Source: Micromonospora sp. C28SCA-DRY-2 (GTDB lineage Bacteria; Actinomycetota; Actinomycetes; Mycobacteriales; Micromonosporaceae). Taken from it: a DNA stretch of 64,000 nt. Below the pieces are notes generated by a model. That model was given only the letters and a program-made list of their open reading frames with translations, was not told the DNA's origin and did no database searches. A program made the position numbers and the translations under genes. Location: NCBI RefSeq assembly GCF_030519475.1, contig NZ_JAUMKD010000004.1, forward strand, positions 211,501 through 275,500. Direction: 5' to 3'. Positions 25,344 through 34,019 of this stretch are shown piece by piece. Every line of letters starts with the position of its first letter. The first letter of the stretch is position 1.

Positions 25344-25897
25344 GCCTGCTCCCAGTCCACCGCGTCGACCAGCCACTCCCCGTCGGGGGCCACCAGTTCC
25401 AGCCGGAGCCGTCCGGTGTCCAGCGGCACCAGGGCCTCGACGAAGGTCGCGGTGCGCGGCCGGAGCGTCACCGCACCGGTCACCTGCTCGGCCGGCACAC
25501 TCGCCGGCTCGGCACCGGCGAGCTTCTCGGTCAGCGCCGGGGTGGAGAGCGGCCGCAGGCCCTCGTGCCACTGGTCGGCGGTCACACCCGGCCGGCCCAG
25601 CCAGGCGGTCACGAAGCGGTCGGCCGTCTGCTCCGGCGTGCGGGCGCCCGGGCGGGTCACCGGGGAGGCCGGCGGACCGGTGGCGATCGCCCCGTCGTCA
25701 CCCTCGTGCGGCTCGACGGTGGTGATCGGCTGGTTCGGCCGGTTGCTCAGGCCGGTCGTCGGGTCGCCGGCGCCGGCGACCAGCCGGGCCGCGCCGATGA
25801 TGCCGAACACCACCACGGCGATCACGAGCGCGATCCCCAGCCGGGACCGCAGCGCCCGGGTGACCAGGAACTCCAGCGCCCGCCGCACCGCACTCAC
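25340..25897 (-). CDS. VirB8/TcpC-like bitopic membrane protein
   Basis: 185 residues from GTG 25897 (GTGA overlap with the upstream gene; ATGA overlap with the downstream one). A short basic cytosolic N-terminus is followed by one membrane helix (about 19-43), a disordered linker, and an NTF2-like extracytoplasmic domain (about 85-185: TPEQTADRFVTAWLGRPGVTADQW...WLVDAVDWEQA). This topology and the RFVTAW...W opening resemble TcpC-type VirB8 homologues of Gram-positive conjugation systems. Assignment is by architecture and context, not by strong sequence identity. Confidence 0.65.
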   Translation of the reverse strand: MSAVRRALEFLVTRALRSRLGIALVIAVVVFGIIGAARLVAGAGDPTTGLSNRPNQPITTVEPHEGDDGAIATGPPASPVTRPGARTPEQTADRFVTAWLGRPGVTADQWHEGLRPLSTPALTEKLAGAEPASVPAEQVTGAVTLRPRTATFVEALVPLDTGRLRLELVAPDGEWLVDAVDWEQA

Positions 25898-27840
25898 CGT
25901 GCCTCCGAGCGGATCCGCGGCGCGGGCCGATCGGGTGTGCGGTCGGTCGTCCCCGGACGGTAGATGACGTAGGACGGGCTCTCCTCCGGCACGTCCGGTT
26001 CGGTCCAGGTCGCCGCCGCCCGGCGTCGGGGGCGGGGCGCCACCGGCCGGCCGCCGCCCCGCTCCTCCGGGGCGGCCGCCCCGCCGGCCGGGTCCCGGCC
26101 GTCCGGACGTTGCCGGTCACCACCGCCACCGCCACCGCCGCCACCGGCAGCGTGCGCCGGATCCTCGTGCCGTGCCTCGGGCCGCAGTCGGGTCGACTCG
26201 GCCAGGACGGGGCGGCGCCGGCCCATGGTCGGCTCGGCGGTGCCACCGGGCTCCGACACGTCCAGCCGGGCGGCGGTCCGCATGTCGCGGAAGAAGCGCC
26301 GGTGCCAGGAGCCGGCCGAGCTGACCGCCTCGCTGCTGTCCTTGCCACCGAGCTGGGTGATCCGGCGGTACGGGCGGAGCAGCAGCCAGCCGACCACACC
26401 GCAGAGCCAGACCAGCACCACCTGGAGCCAACCGGGCAGGGTGGTGGTGCTCATGATCAGGTCGACAGCGAAGAGGTAGATGGCCGCGCCGGTGCCGAAG
26501 ATGGCGATGTTGAAGACCGCGGCCACCACCGCGTTGGCCAGCCGGCGCAGCCCCGCGCTGGCTGGCCGCAGCAGGCCGACAGTGCCGAGGATCGGCGCCG
26601 CGATCACCGCCCACCGGAAGATCAGGAAGCCGAGCAGCACCAGCAGCGACGCGGTCAGGTCGAACATCGCGAACAGCAGCGAGGCGAGGACGGCGATGAA
26701 GCCGGCGCCGACCCGGTCCATGTCCCGCACACCCTGGAGGTACTCGTACGCCTCCGGATCCTCCTTCTCAATCTGTGCGGCGACGGTCATCCACTGCTGT
26801 TGCTTCGCTTTGATGACCACTTCCCGAGTGGCGGGGTTTGACCGGATCGACTCCGCTTCATCCCAGGACAGCGACTTCGCGTCGTAGAGCGCTTGACCGT
26901 ACTTCTTGGCGGTCTCACTGTCAGCCGAGCCGAGGACGCCACGCAGCCAGTTGCGGTAGAGCATCGCCTCGGTCGCGGTGTCGCTGGCCCGCACGGCCGG
27001 TGGTCGCTTGTCGACACAGGCATCCGGGTTGGGCAGGGCGCACCGGTCGGGCGGAATGTCCTTGGAAGCCGGACCCACCGCGTCGTGGACCACGCCGAGG
27101 GTCGTGATCAGGGTGCCGTCGGCGACGCTCGCAGACTTGACCGGCCAGGCGGCCAGGGCGGTGACCGCCACCATCACCAGCAAGGCCCAGCCCGCCGTGG
27201 TCATCGCGTTGCTCATGTCCGACTGGCGGGAGCGCCAGAGCAGGTAGAGCCCGACCACACAGAGGGTGACGATGCCGAAGACGCTGAACACCTTCTGGTA
27301 GACGGCCTTCGTGGCCTTCTCCACCAGCGGGTCCGCCCAGCCCCACATGGAACGTGGGTCCCAGGCTCGCTCACGCAAAGCGTTGGAAGCCCCGACGACC
27401 GCCGTGGCGATCATGAACTCACCGTTGGCGAGGGTGTTGGTGAACTTGTACTCCGGGTGCAGAGCCGTGGCGGCGCAGCCGCCATCGACGCGGTACGTCG
27501 TGTAGCTGTAGCCGGCGTAGCCGTATTCGCTGTAGAGGCCCTTCGGGCCGGACTGCTTCGCCGATTCGGGCCGGGATGCGAACCAGCCGGCAAGGCCGGA
27601 GTCCGGCCCGGTGGGGGTCGGTGGGTTCCGGCACTCCAGTTCCGACTCGGCCACCTGCTGGAGCTTGGCGACGCAGGCGCGGAAGTCGGTCTGCCATTCC
27701 GGTGTGGTGCACAGGTCGGCCGCCGCCTGGGTGGTGACGGCCGGAGCCGCCGATGCCGGTGTCGCCCCGACCGCCGGCCAGCCGATGGTGGCCCCGGCGA
27801 GGATGCCGAGTGCGAGGAGAAGCGCCCGGGCCCTCGCCAT
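25894..27840 (-). CDS. VirB6/TrbL-like polytopic membrane protein
   Basis: 648 residues from ATG 27840. A signal-like N-terminus (7-32) is followed by an extracytoplasmic domain with several cysteines (about 43-125), then about six to seven membrane helices between 185 and 500, including a long cytosolic or external helical hairpin (about 290-375). The C-terminal 140 residues are disordered and contain a run of nine glycines. Signal peptide, large loop and multi-span core match VirB6-type channel components of Gram-positive type IV systems. It starts one base after the VirB4-like stop. Residues about 290-360 use AT-richer codons. Confidence 0.68.
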   Translation of the reverse strand: MARARALLLALGILAGATIGWPAVGATPASAAPAVTTQAAADLCTTPEWQTDFRACVAKLQQVAESELECRNPPTPTGPDSGLAGWFASRPESAKQSGPKGLYSEYGYAGYSYTTYRVDGGCAATALHPEYKFTNTLANGEFMIATAVVGASNALRERAWDPRSMWGWADPLVEKATKAVYQKVFSVFGIVTLCVVGLYLLWRSRQSDMSNAMTTAGWALLVMVAVTALAAWPVKSASVADGTLITTLGVVHDAVGPASKDIPPDRCALPNPDACVDKRPPAVRASDTATEAMLYRNWLRGVLGSADSETAKKYGQALYDAKSLSWDEAESIRSNPATREVVIKAKQQQWMTVAAQIEKEDPEAYEYLQGVRDMDRVGAGFIAVLASLLFAMFDLTASLLVLLGFLIFRWAVIAAPILGTVGLLRPASAGLRRLANAVVAAVFNIAIFGTGAAIYLFAVDLIMSTTTLPGWLQVVLVWLCGVVGWLLLRPYRRITQLGGKDSSEAVSSAGSWHRRFFRDMRTAARLDVSEPGGTAEPTMGRRRPVLAESTRLRPEARHEDPAHAAGGGGGGGGGDRQRPDGRDPAGGAAAPEERGGGRPVAPRPRRRAAATWTEPDVPEESPSYVIYRPGTTDRTPDRPAPRIRSEAR

Positions 27841-27841
27841 G

Positions 27842-30800
27842 TCACGCCTCCAGGTCCGGCACGGTCGGCAGTACGCCGGTCGCGGCGGCGATCGCGGCGG
27901 GGGTGGTGTCGAGGTGGTCCAGCAGTCCCTCGACGTACGAGACGTCGACCCGGACCTTCTGCACCCGCCCGTCGACGTCGCGCATCACGAACTCGCGGAA
28001 GCCGAGCCGGCTGGCCGAGGTGGCGTCCGCGGTGGAGAGCGAGGCGAGGGTGGCCTCGTAGCCGTCGTTGACCGGTACCCGGAGCAGGCGCAGTGCCTCG
28101 GAGGCGATCTCGGTGTCCTCGGCGATCCGCCCGACGAATACGGTGGAGACGAGGTTCTGCACGTCGAGGCCGAGGATGTCGCGCGGGTTCTGCGAGGCGA
28201 CCAGGGCGGCGAGGTTCCACTTGCGGGAGTCCCGGGCGAGCCGCACCAGGAACGAGCGTCCGGAGCGCCAGCCCTCCATGAAGTGCGCCTCGTCCAGGCC
28301 GACCAGCTTGCGGGACGACATCGACCCGCCGTAGCAGCGGCGGACCGCCAGCCGGTGCGCGGTGTGCAGCATCGGCAGGGCGAGCGCCTCCTCGGCCGAC
28401 CAGTACTCCCGCTCGATCTTGAGGTCGGGCAGCCGGAGGCCGGCCATGGTGATCACGGTGAGCGCCGCGTCCGCGCCGAGCAGCCCCTCCGGCGGCTTGC
28501 CGAAGAAGAGCATGGCCAGCGGCATCTCGGCGGTGTCCAGCAGCAGGTTGGCCAGTTCCTTGCCGGCGTCGTCGTCCAACTGGCTGAGCGTGGTGACCAC
28601 GTCGTCCAGGGTGGAGGTCTCCTCGGCCGGCACCTGGCGTACGGCGTGCCGGAACAGGGTGGCGGTCGACGCCTCCCGGGCCACCTGCGGCGGCACCAGC
28701 ATCATGCAGATGTCCTGCACCAGCATCCGCCGCTCGGCGCGGGCGTTGGAGACGGCGATCTCGAACTCCCGGTCGCCGGCCGCGCCGGGGCCGAACTCGC
28801 TGCGCAGCGGGGTCGGGATGAGCGAGTACGGCGCCAGGGTGCCGTGCTCCGAGCCGGTCAGGTTGAGCACCCGCGAGTACGGGCGCAGCTCCGGCATCGC
28901 GCAGAGCCGGGCCAGCGGGCCGGACGGGTCGAGCAGGGTCACCTGCACGCCGCGCCGGGCGGCGAGGTAGCCCAGCGCGCCGAGCAGGGTGGACTTGCCA
29001 CCGCCCGGCTCGGCCACGAAGACGGCGAGCCCGGAGCGCTCGCGGACCTCCATCGGGTAGTGCAGGTCGAGGAAGACCGGGCGGCGGCAGGTGCCGGCGG
29101 TCCGGCCGATCAGGTCGCCGCGCCGGTCGCCGACGGTCGACGCGGCCTGGGGCAGCGCAGCGGCGAGCAGGTTGACCGGCATCCGCCGTACGTAGCCGGT
29201 GTTGGCGATCGGCTCGCCGGGGATGAACTCGCGGGCCAGCCAGTCCTGGTTCTTCGGGTGCTGGAGCGAGATGCGCAGCTCGCGCGAGTAGAGCTGGACC
29301 AGCCGCCGGGCCCGCTCCAGGCACTCCTCGCGGGTGCGGCCGCCGACCGCGATGCGGTGCCAGCCGTGTGCGCGGGCGGAGTCGACCGGCAGCCCGGTGG
29401 TCATCTCGTCGCCGATCACCAGCGCCCGCTTGGCCAGCCGCTCCAGCTCGGGCGGGGCGTCGATGCCATGCTCGGCGTAGTCGAGCTGCTGGGAGCGGAT
29501 CATCCGCAGCCGGTGTTCGAGGTTACGGAAGGAGTCGCCGGGACCGAGGATGTCGACCCGGGTGGAGAGCTCCATCGGCCAGGGCAGCCGCTCGTGGAAG
29601 TGCAGCCAGGGCTCGTGCCGCTCGGGGATCTCCAGCGGTTCCATCCGGCCCACCGCCAGCACGGCGACGTGCCGCTCCTCGCCGGTGACCCGGTTGACCA
29701 GCTTGACCGTCGAGCCGTACGGCGTGCGGTAGCGCTCCACCTGCTCGGTGAGGGCGAGCAGGTCGCCGCGTTCCCACCGGCCGTCGGTGACCGGGGAGAG
29801 CGCGCCGGGCGGCGCCATGCAGAGCGCCACCGAGCGGTAGAGCAGCCACTCCAACTCCTGCGGGGTGACCCGCCGCCCGCGCATGCCGAACGCGCCCAGC
29901 ACCTCGTCGAACTGCTCGACCGTCCGGCCCAGCCGGCGGCGTTCGCCCTCGGCCACCCCCCGGCCGAAGGTGCGCAGCAGCCGTTCGGTGAGCGAGTCGC
30001 CGAGCGACCGCCGGGCGAAGGTGACCCCCAGGTAGGTCTGGCCCTCGGCGTGGTTGACCGAGAGCAGGTGCCGCTGCGCGGCCACCAGGTGGTCGCCCCA
30101 CCCCGGCGTGCCCGGTACGTCGGGCAGCGGCGCCGGGGTGTTCGCGTCGATGGTGCGGGCCCACTCGTCGGCCGGGAAGGGACGGGTGGTGCGGCGCAGG
30201 TGCAGCCGGAAGCCGGCGAGGCCCGCGTACTGCTCGGAGATCGCCGAGAGCAGCGCCTCCCGCTCGGCGTCCGGCCGGAACGCCCAGCGCACCTCGGGCA
30301 GCCAGTACCAGGCGGTGACGGTGTTCGGGGTGAAGGTGAGGTGGCCGGCGATCTCGGTGATGGCCAGCTCCACGGCCGGGTCCCGGTCGCCGAACTTGAT
30401 CTTCGGCGGCTTGACCCGGACCGGCTTTGCCGGCTGCTTGCGCCGCTCGGGGGAGCGCTGCCGGGGCGCAGCGACCTCCCGGCCGGCGGGCCGCTCGGGC
30501 AGCTGCGCCGCCGGCCGGCGGGCCGGGCGGTCGGGCGGGTCGGGACGTTCGCCCGCACCGGCCCGCGCGCCGACCGGATCAGCCGGCGCCGGCTCCGCCG
30601 GCGGGCGCACCACGGGCAGCCGGTCGCCGGGCTGCTGCGGCACCCGGGGGCGGGCCGGCCGGGCCGGTGGCTGGTGCGTCGCCGGGGCCTCCTCGACCGG
30701 CACGGGTGGCGCCGCGGCGACCCGGGGCGGGGCGGGCAGCGGCGCGGCGGCCGGCTGCTGCGGGATCGCCGGCTGTTCGCGCTCGGGGTCGCGGCGGGGC

Positions 30801-31099
30801 GGAGCCGGACGGGCCGCTCCCGGGTGCGCGCCGCCGAACAGGTCCAGGAAGGGGGAGTCGATGTCGGCGTTGTCGCTGGTGGACGGTGCCGGGGCGGGCT
30901 CGGCGGCGGCCCGGCGCTGCACCGGTCGGGGCGCCTGGAAGACGCCAACCCCGCCGTGCCCCGGGGCGGGCACCAGCGCGGGATCCAGGGTGGCCTCGTC
31001 CAACTCGGAGGCGTCGGTGTAGTCGAACGATCGCGCACGGTTACCGTGCGGGGCGGCCGGACGCCCGGCCGGGGAACCCGGCATGGAAGAGCGGCTCAT
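27842..31099 (-). CDS. VirB4/TraC-family secretion ATPase
   Basis: 1085 residues from ATG 31099; an internal ATG at 31084 is possible. Residues 1-225 are Pro/Ala/Arg-rich and disordered. The rest is the VirB4-type body: an N-terminal domain (about 235-640), Walker A AEPGGGKST near 700, Walker B with LVGLDEAHFM near 940, and the VASQN sensor-like motif. VirB4 ATPases energise type IV secretion channels at the inner face of the membrane. It is the defining gene of the cluster. Chain length excludes the short TraB/FtsK pump that most actinomycete plasmids use for DNA transfer. Confidence 0.87.
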   Translation of the reverse strand: MSRSSMPGSPAGRPAAPHGNRARSFDYTDASELDEATLDPALVPAPGHGGVGVFQAPRPVQRRAAAEPAPAPSTSDNADIDSPFLDLFGGAHPGAARPAPPRRDPEREQPAIPQQPAAAPLPAPPRVAAAPPVPVEEAPATHQPPARPARPRVPQQPGDRLPVVRPPAEPAPADPVGARAGAGERPDPPDRPARRPAAQLPERPAGREVAAPRQRSPERRKQPAKPVRVKPPKIKFGDRDPAVELAITEIAGHLTFTPNTVTAWYWLPEVRWAFRPDAEREALLSAISEQYAGLAGFRLHLRRTTRPFPADEWARTIDANTPAPLPDVPGTPGWGDHLVAAQRHLLSVNHAEGQTYLGVTFARRSLGDSLTERLLRTFGRGVAEGERRRLGRTVEQFDEVLGAFGMRGRRVTPQELEWLLYRSVALCMAPPGALSPVTDGRWERGDLLALTEQVERYRTPYGSTVKLVNRVTGEERHVAVLAVGRMEPLEIPERHEPWLHFHERLPWPMELSTRVDILGPGDSFRNLEHRLRMIRSQQLDYAEHGIDAPPELERLAKRALVIGDEMTTGLPVDSARAHGWHRIAVGGRTREECLERARRLVQLYSRELRISLQHPKNQDWLAREFIPGEPIANTGYVRRMPVNLLAAALPQAASTVGDRRGDLIGRTAGTCRRPVFLDLHYPMEVRERSGLAVFVAEPGGGKSTLLGALGYLAARRGVQVTLLDPSGPLARLCAMPELRPYSRVLNLTGSEHGTLAPYSLIPTPLRSEFGPGAAGDREFEIAVSNARAERRMLVQDICMMLVPPQVAREASTATLFRHAVRQVPAEETSTLDDVVTTLSQLDDDAGKELANLLLDTAEMPLAMLFFGKPPEGLLGADAALTVITMAGLRLPDLKIEREYWSAEEALALPMLHTAHRLAVRRCYGGSMSSRKLVGLDEAHFMEGWRSGRSFLVRLARDSRKWNLAALVASQNPRDILGLDVQNLVSTVFVGRIAEDTEIASEALRLLRVPVNDGYEATLASLSTADATSASRLGFREFVMRDVDGRVQKVRVDVSYVEGLLDHLDTTPAAIAAATGVLPTVPDLEA

Positions 31100-31133
31100 G
31101 CGATCGCCTCACCCGCGTCGTACGACTGCCCGG

Positions 31134-31496
31134 TCATGCCAGTTCCTCCCGGATCCTGATCCGGCTGCCGACCAGGCGGGGATCGCGCTGCTCGGTGGCC
31201 GGCTCCCGGGTGCGCCGCCAGTCGGTCAGCGCGGTGCGGATCACCATCCGCGCCGGCCGGTCCGGGTCGACGTACCGGAAGACGAACGAGGTGGTCACGA
31301 TGGCGAGCGCGATCTCCCAGGCCGGGAAGAGCTCCACCTTCAGCGTGAACAGCCAGTGGATGAACATGTAGAGGGGGACGAGCAGCATGAACAGCCCGTA
31401 CTGGGCGTACGGGAGGTGGACCGGAAGGGTGTAGCCGGGCGGCCCGAGGTAGACCAGGCGAGCCCGGTAGATGTCGTCGTCGGTGCGCAGCCGCAT
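31134..31496 (-). CDS. VirB3/PrgI-like small membrane protein
   Basis: 120 residues from ATG 31496. Two closely spaced membrane segments (about 30-48 and 55-73) sit in a short chain with charged ends and the motif FRYVDPDRPAR after the second helix. In type IV systems such a protein (VirB3, or PrgI in Gram-positives) directly precedes and contacts VirB4, exactly as here (34 bp upstream of the VirB4-like gene). Assignment rests on size, topology and gene order. Confidence 0.65.
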   Translation of the reverse strand: MRLRTDDDIYRARLVYLGPPGYTLPVHLPYAQYGLFMLLVPLYMFIHWLFTLKVELFPAWEIALAIVTTSFVFRYVDPDRPARMVIRTALTDWRRTREPATEQRDPRLVGSRIRIREELA

Positions 31497-31509
31497 GTCG
31501 AGCCCGCGC

Positions 31510-31824
31510 CTATTCGAAGATCAGGTCGATCAGGTAGTCGCCGATGAAGAACAGTGTGGCCGCCCCGGCGATGAACGCCAGACCGACGATGGCGATGGCG
31601 GAACTGGTCAGCACCTTGGAGATCTCGCCGCGGCTGGCCCGGCCGATGAAGATGACGCCCAGGACGGCGAGCAGGATCGGCGCGATCTTGCTGGCGAAGA
31701 AGGTGACGACACCCTCGGTGTCGATGCCCTTCGGCGCCGGCTCGGCGAGTGGAGTCGACGCCAGGGTGGAGAGCAGGTGGGCGGCGGTAGAGGACGCCGT
31801 CTCCATCAGCTCGATGGCGATCAC
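31510..31824 (-). CDS. VirB2-like two-helix membrane protein (pilin-like)
   Basis: 104 residues from GTG 31824, with GGGGAGG about six bases upstream; a longer frame to 32049 lacks such support. Two long hydrophobic helices (about 46-61 and 73-98) are separated by a short basic loop (GRASRGEISK). This matches VirB2/TrbC pilins and the small hydrophobic proteins that open Gram-positive type IV operons. It is the first gene of the seven-gene transcript, 13 bp before the PrgI-like gene. No signal peptidase site is obvious, so a pilus is not proven. Confidence 0.6.
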   Translation of the reverse strand: MIAIELMETASSTAAHLLSTLASTPLAEPAPKGIDTEGVVTFFASKIAPILLAVLGVIFIGRASRGEISKVLTSSAIAIVGLAFIAGAATLFFIGDYLIDLIFE

Positions 31825-32180
31825 TGGAACCTCCCCAAATCGCGGCCGGCGGCGCCGCGGCGGTGCAGTAGACGTGCCTGGGCGGGAACGGTGCTCACTG
31901 TGCGCAGCGTGCGGGACCCTGCGTTCGTTACCCACCACGGAGAGTGGTGAGCTTTGGCCGGATTCTTCCCGCTTCGGCCCTCCCTCCAGGCTTCGCCATC
32001 TCGATGCTGGGCAATTCCAAAGCGTACGGGCCGCCCCCCTTTGCGACAAGCCGCGAAGAGGCTGCCCGATCCGACCCGGACGACCGATCGTACACCTGTT
32101 CCAATGCCCATGTCAGGGGTGTCGTACGGACGGCCAACCCGGGCCCGCCGGGGCCCGCCGGCGACCGGTACCGTCAAGCC
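31825..32180. other. Divergent promoter region, T4SS-like operon / folP
   Basis: 356 bp without a credible gene. It contains CACCAC (31933-31938) and GTGGTG (31944-31949), an inverted repeat with a 5-bp spacer that could be an operator. TACCGT at 32169-32174 starts 12 nt before the folP GTG. This is the right-hand junction of the accessory block; I see no direct repeat pairing it with the left end near 19350. Confidence 0.5.
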
Positions 32181-33053
32181 GTGACCGATCTGGTACGGGC
32201 CCCGGCCCCGGTGGTGATGGGCGTCCTCAACGTCACGCCCGACTCCTTCTCCGACGGCGGACGGTACGCGGACCTGGACGCCGCCGTCGGACACGGCGTG
32301 CGGCTGCACGCCGACGGCGCCCACCTGGTCGACGTCGGTGGCGAGTCGACCCGTCCGGGCGCCGACCGGGTGGACGCGGAGACCGAGGCGGCCCGGGTGC
32401 TCCCGGTGATCCGGGAACTGGCCGCGGCGGGCGTGCCGACCAGCATCGACACCAGCCGGGCCCGGGTGGCCGAGGCGGCGCTCGCGGCCGGCGCGGCGGT
32501 GGTCAACGACGTCTCCGGCGGTCTCGCCGACCCGGACATGGCCCGGGTGGTCCGGGAGGCCGGCTGTCCCTGGGTGCTGATGCACTGGCGCGGCCACTCC
32601 CGCGGGATGACCGAGCTGGCCAGCTACACCGACGTGGTCGCGGACGTCCGCGCCGAGCTGGGGCGGCGGGTCGACGAGGCGCTGCGTGCCGGCGTCGCCG
32701 CCGACCGGATCGTGATCGACCCGGGGCTGGGCTTCGCCAAGACCGCCAGCCACAACTGGGAACTCAGCGCCCGCCTGCCCGAGCTGCTCGAACTGGGCTT
32801 CCCGCTGCTGTTCGGGGCGAGTCGCAAGTCGTACCTCGGCCGGCTGCTGGCCGGCCCGGACGGCACCCCGCGGCCGACCGACGGCCGGGAGGCGGCCACC
32901 GTCGCCACCAGCGTGCTCGCGGTGGCGGCCGGCGCCTGGGGGGTACGGGTGCACGACGTCCGGGGCACGGTGGACGCGCTGGCGGTCTGGCAGGCCACCG
33001 GCCGGCCCCGGCTCGCCGCCGGGCGGGTGCCGAGCGGAGGAGGGGACCGGTGA
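32181..33053 (+). CDS. folP: Dihydropteroate synthase
   Basis: 290 residues from GTG 32181. Hallmarks are MGVLNVTPDSFSDGG (pterin/phosphate site), GGESTRPGA, TSIDTS and the DPGLGFAKT and GASRKSYLG motifs. It joins p-aminobenzoate to the pterin pyrophosphate and is the sulfonamide target. The -10-like TACCGT lies 12 nt upstream, so the message may be leaderless. folP, folB and folK overlap by four bases each and are clearly one translational unit. folE, the expected upstream neighbour, lies on the other side of the accessory block. Confidence 0.96.
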   Translation: MTDLVRAPAPVVMGVLNVTPDSFSDGGRYADLDAAVGHGVRLHADGAHLVDVGGESTRPGADRVDAETEAARVLPVIRELAAAGVPTSIDTSRARVAEAALAAGAAVVNDVSGGLADPDMARVVREAGCPWVLMHWRGHSRGMTELASYTDVVADVRAELGRRVDEALRAGVAADRIVIDPGLGFAKTASHNWELSARLPELLELGFPLLFGASRKSYLGRLLAGPDGTPRPTDGREAATVATSVLAVAAGAWGVRVHDVRGTVDALAVWQATGRPRLAAGRVPSGGGDR

Positions 33054-33415
33054 CCGACCGGATCGAGCTGACCGGCCTGCGGGCCCACGGCCGGCACGGG
33101 GTGTACGACTTCGAGCGCGAGCAGGGCCAGGACTTCGTCGTCGACGCCGTGCTGGAGCTGGACCTGGCCCCCGCCGCCCGCTCCGACGAGGTGACCCACA
33201 CCGTCCACTACGGCGAGCTGGCCGAGCGGCTGGTCGCGGTGGTGACCGGAGAGCCGGTCAACCTGATCGAGACGCTGGCCGACCGGCTGCTGGCGGTCTG
33301 CCTGGCCGACCCCCGGGTGGTCACCGCGACGGTCACCGTGCACAAGCCCGAGGCGCCGGTGCCGCACGCGTTCACCGACGTGGCGGTCACCATGACCCGG
33401 AGCCGGGCCCGGTGA
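33050..33415 (+). CDS. folB: Dihydroneopterin aldolase
   Basis: 121 residues from GTG 33050, whose GTGA overlaps the folP stop. Family features: GLRAHGRHGVYDFEREQGQ near the N-terminus with the substrate-binding Glu/Gln, VHYGELAERL, a conserved NLIETLADRL, and the catalytic lysine in VTVHKPEAP. It converts 7,8-dihydroneopterin to 6-hydroxymethyl-dihydropterin and glycolaldehyde, feeding FolK. Confidence 0.95.
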   Translation: MTDRIELTGLRAHGRHGVYDFEREQGQDFVVDAVLELDLAPAARSDEVTHTVHYGELAERLVAVVTGEPVNLIETLADRLLAVCLADPRVVTATVTVHKPEAPVPHAFTDVAVTMTRSRAR

Positions 33416-33939
33416 CCCGGGCCGTGCTCTCGCTGGGCAGCAACCTCGGCGACCGGCTCGACCACCTGCGGTCGGCCGTCCGCGCGTTCGGCGACAGCGT
33501 GCTGGTGGTGTCCGGGGTGTACGAGACGCCGCCGTGGGGCGACGCCGACCAGCCCGCGTACCTCAACGCGGTGCTGCTGGCCGCGGACCCGGCGGCGAGC
33601 CCGCGGGACTGGCTGGAGCGGGCCCGCGCCGCCGAGCGGGCCGCCGGGCGCACCCGCGACCCGGCCCGCCGGTTCGGCCCGCGCACCCTCGACGTCGACG
33701 TCATCGCCGTCTGGACCGACGACGACGAGCCGGTGCTCAGCGACGATCCCGAGCTGACCCTGCCGCACCCCCGGGCGCACCTGCGGGCGTTCGTGCTGCG
33801 CCCGTGGATCGACATCCAGCCGTACGGCCGGCTGCCCGGCCACGGCTGGCTGACCGACCTGCTCACCACCGGGCCGGCCGCCGCCGACGCCCTGGATCTG
33901 CGTCCCCGGCCGGAACTGGCGATAGAGTCGACGGCATGA
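33412..33939 (+). CDS. folK: HPPK: 2-amino-4-hydroxy-6-hydroxymethyldihydropteridine diphosphokinase
   Basis: 175 residues from GTG 33412 (GTGA overlap with folB). It shows the HPPK signatures LSLGSNLGDR, ETPPWGDADQPAYLNAV and RRFGPRTLDVDVI, the last holding the two metal-binding Asp residues, and LPHPRAHLRAFVLRPW. It transfers pyrophosphate from ATP to the pterin for FolP. Its stop overlaps a 28-codon mini-ORF that leads into the next gene. Confidence 0.96.
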   Translation: MTRAVLSLGSNLGDRLDHLRSAVRAFGDSVLVVSGVYETPPWGDADQPAYLNAVLLAADPAASPRDWLERARAAERAAGRTRDPARRFGPRTLDVDVIAVWTDDDEPVLSDDPELTLPHPRAHLRAFVLRPWIDIQPYGRLPGHGWLTDLLTTGPAAADALDLRPRPELAIESTA

Positions 33940-34019
33940 GCGAGCGCCAGCGAGCGAATCATCAGCTCGGCGCGGTGGTGCCTCATGGCGGCACGCAGCG
34001 AAGCGGAGTGCCGGCATGA
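33936..34019 (+). CDS. 27-residue bridging mini-ORF between folK and DUF3180 gene
   Basis: The ATG overlaps the folK stop (ATGA) and the final TGA overlaps the next ATG (ATGA). It begins ATGAGCGAGCG and continues through AGCGAGCGAA, like the bridge at 20235-20276. The encoded peptide starts MSERQRANHQLG and looks like no known domain. The end carries GGAG, a ribosome-binding site for the DUF3180 gene. It is more likely a coupling element or dispersed repeat than a peptide gene. Confidence 0.4.
   Translation: MSERQRANHQLGAVVPHGGTQRSGVPA

Noticed and set aside
26123..26152. Gly-run coding stretch in the VirB6-like gene as a frameshift
   Set aside because: The frame continues cleanly on both sides into a disordered tail; it is a simple polyglycine tract.
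31510..31824. WXG100/Esx-type secreted protein
   Set aside because: No W-x-G motif and the chain has two real membrane helices.
19350..32180. Integrative conjugative element
   Set aside because: No integrase, relaxase, replication gene, tRNA or flanking direct repeats were found, so the block cannot be called an ICE from this sequence.
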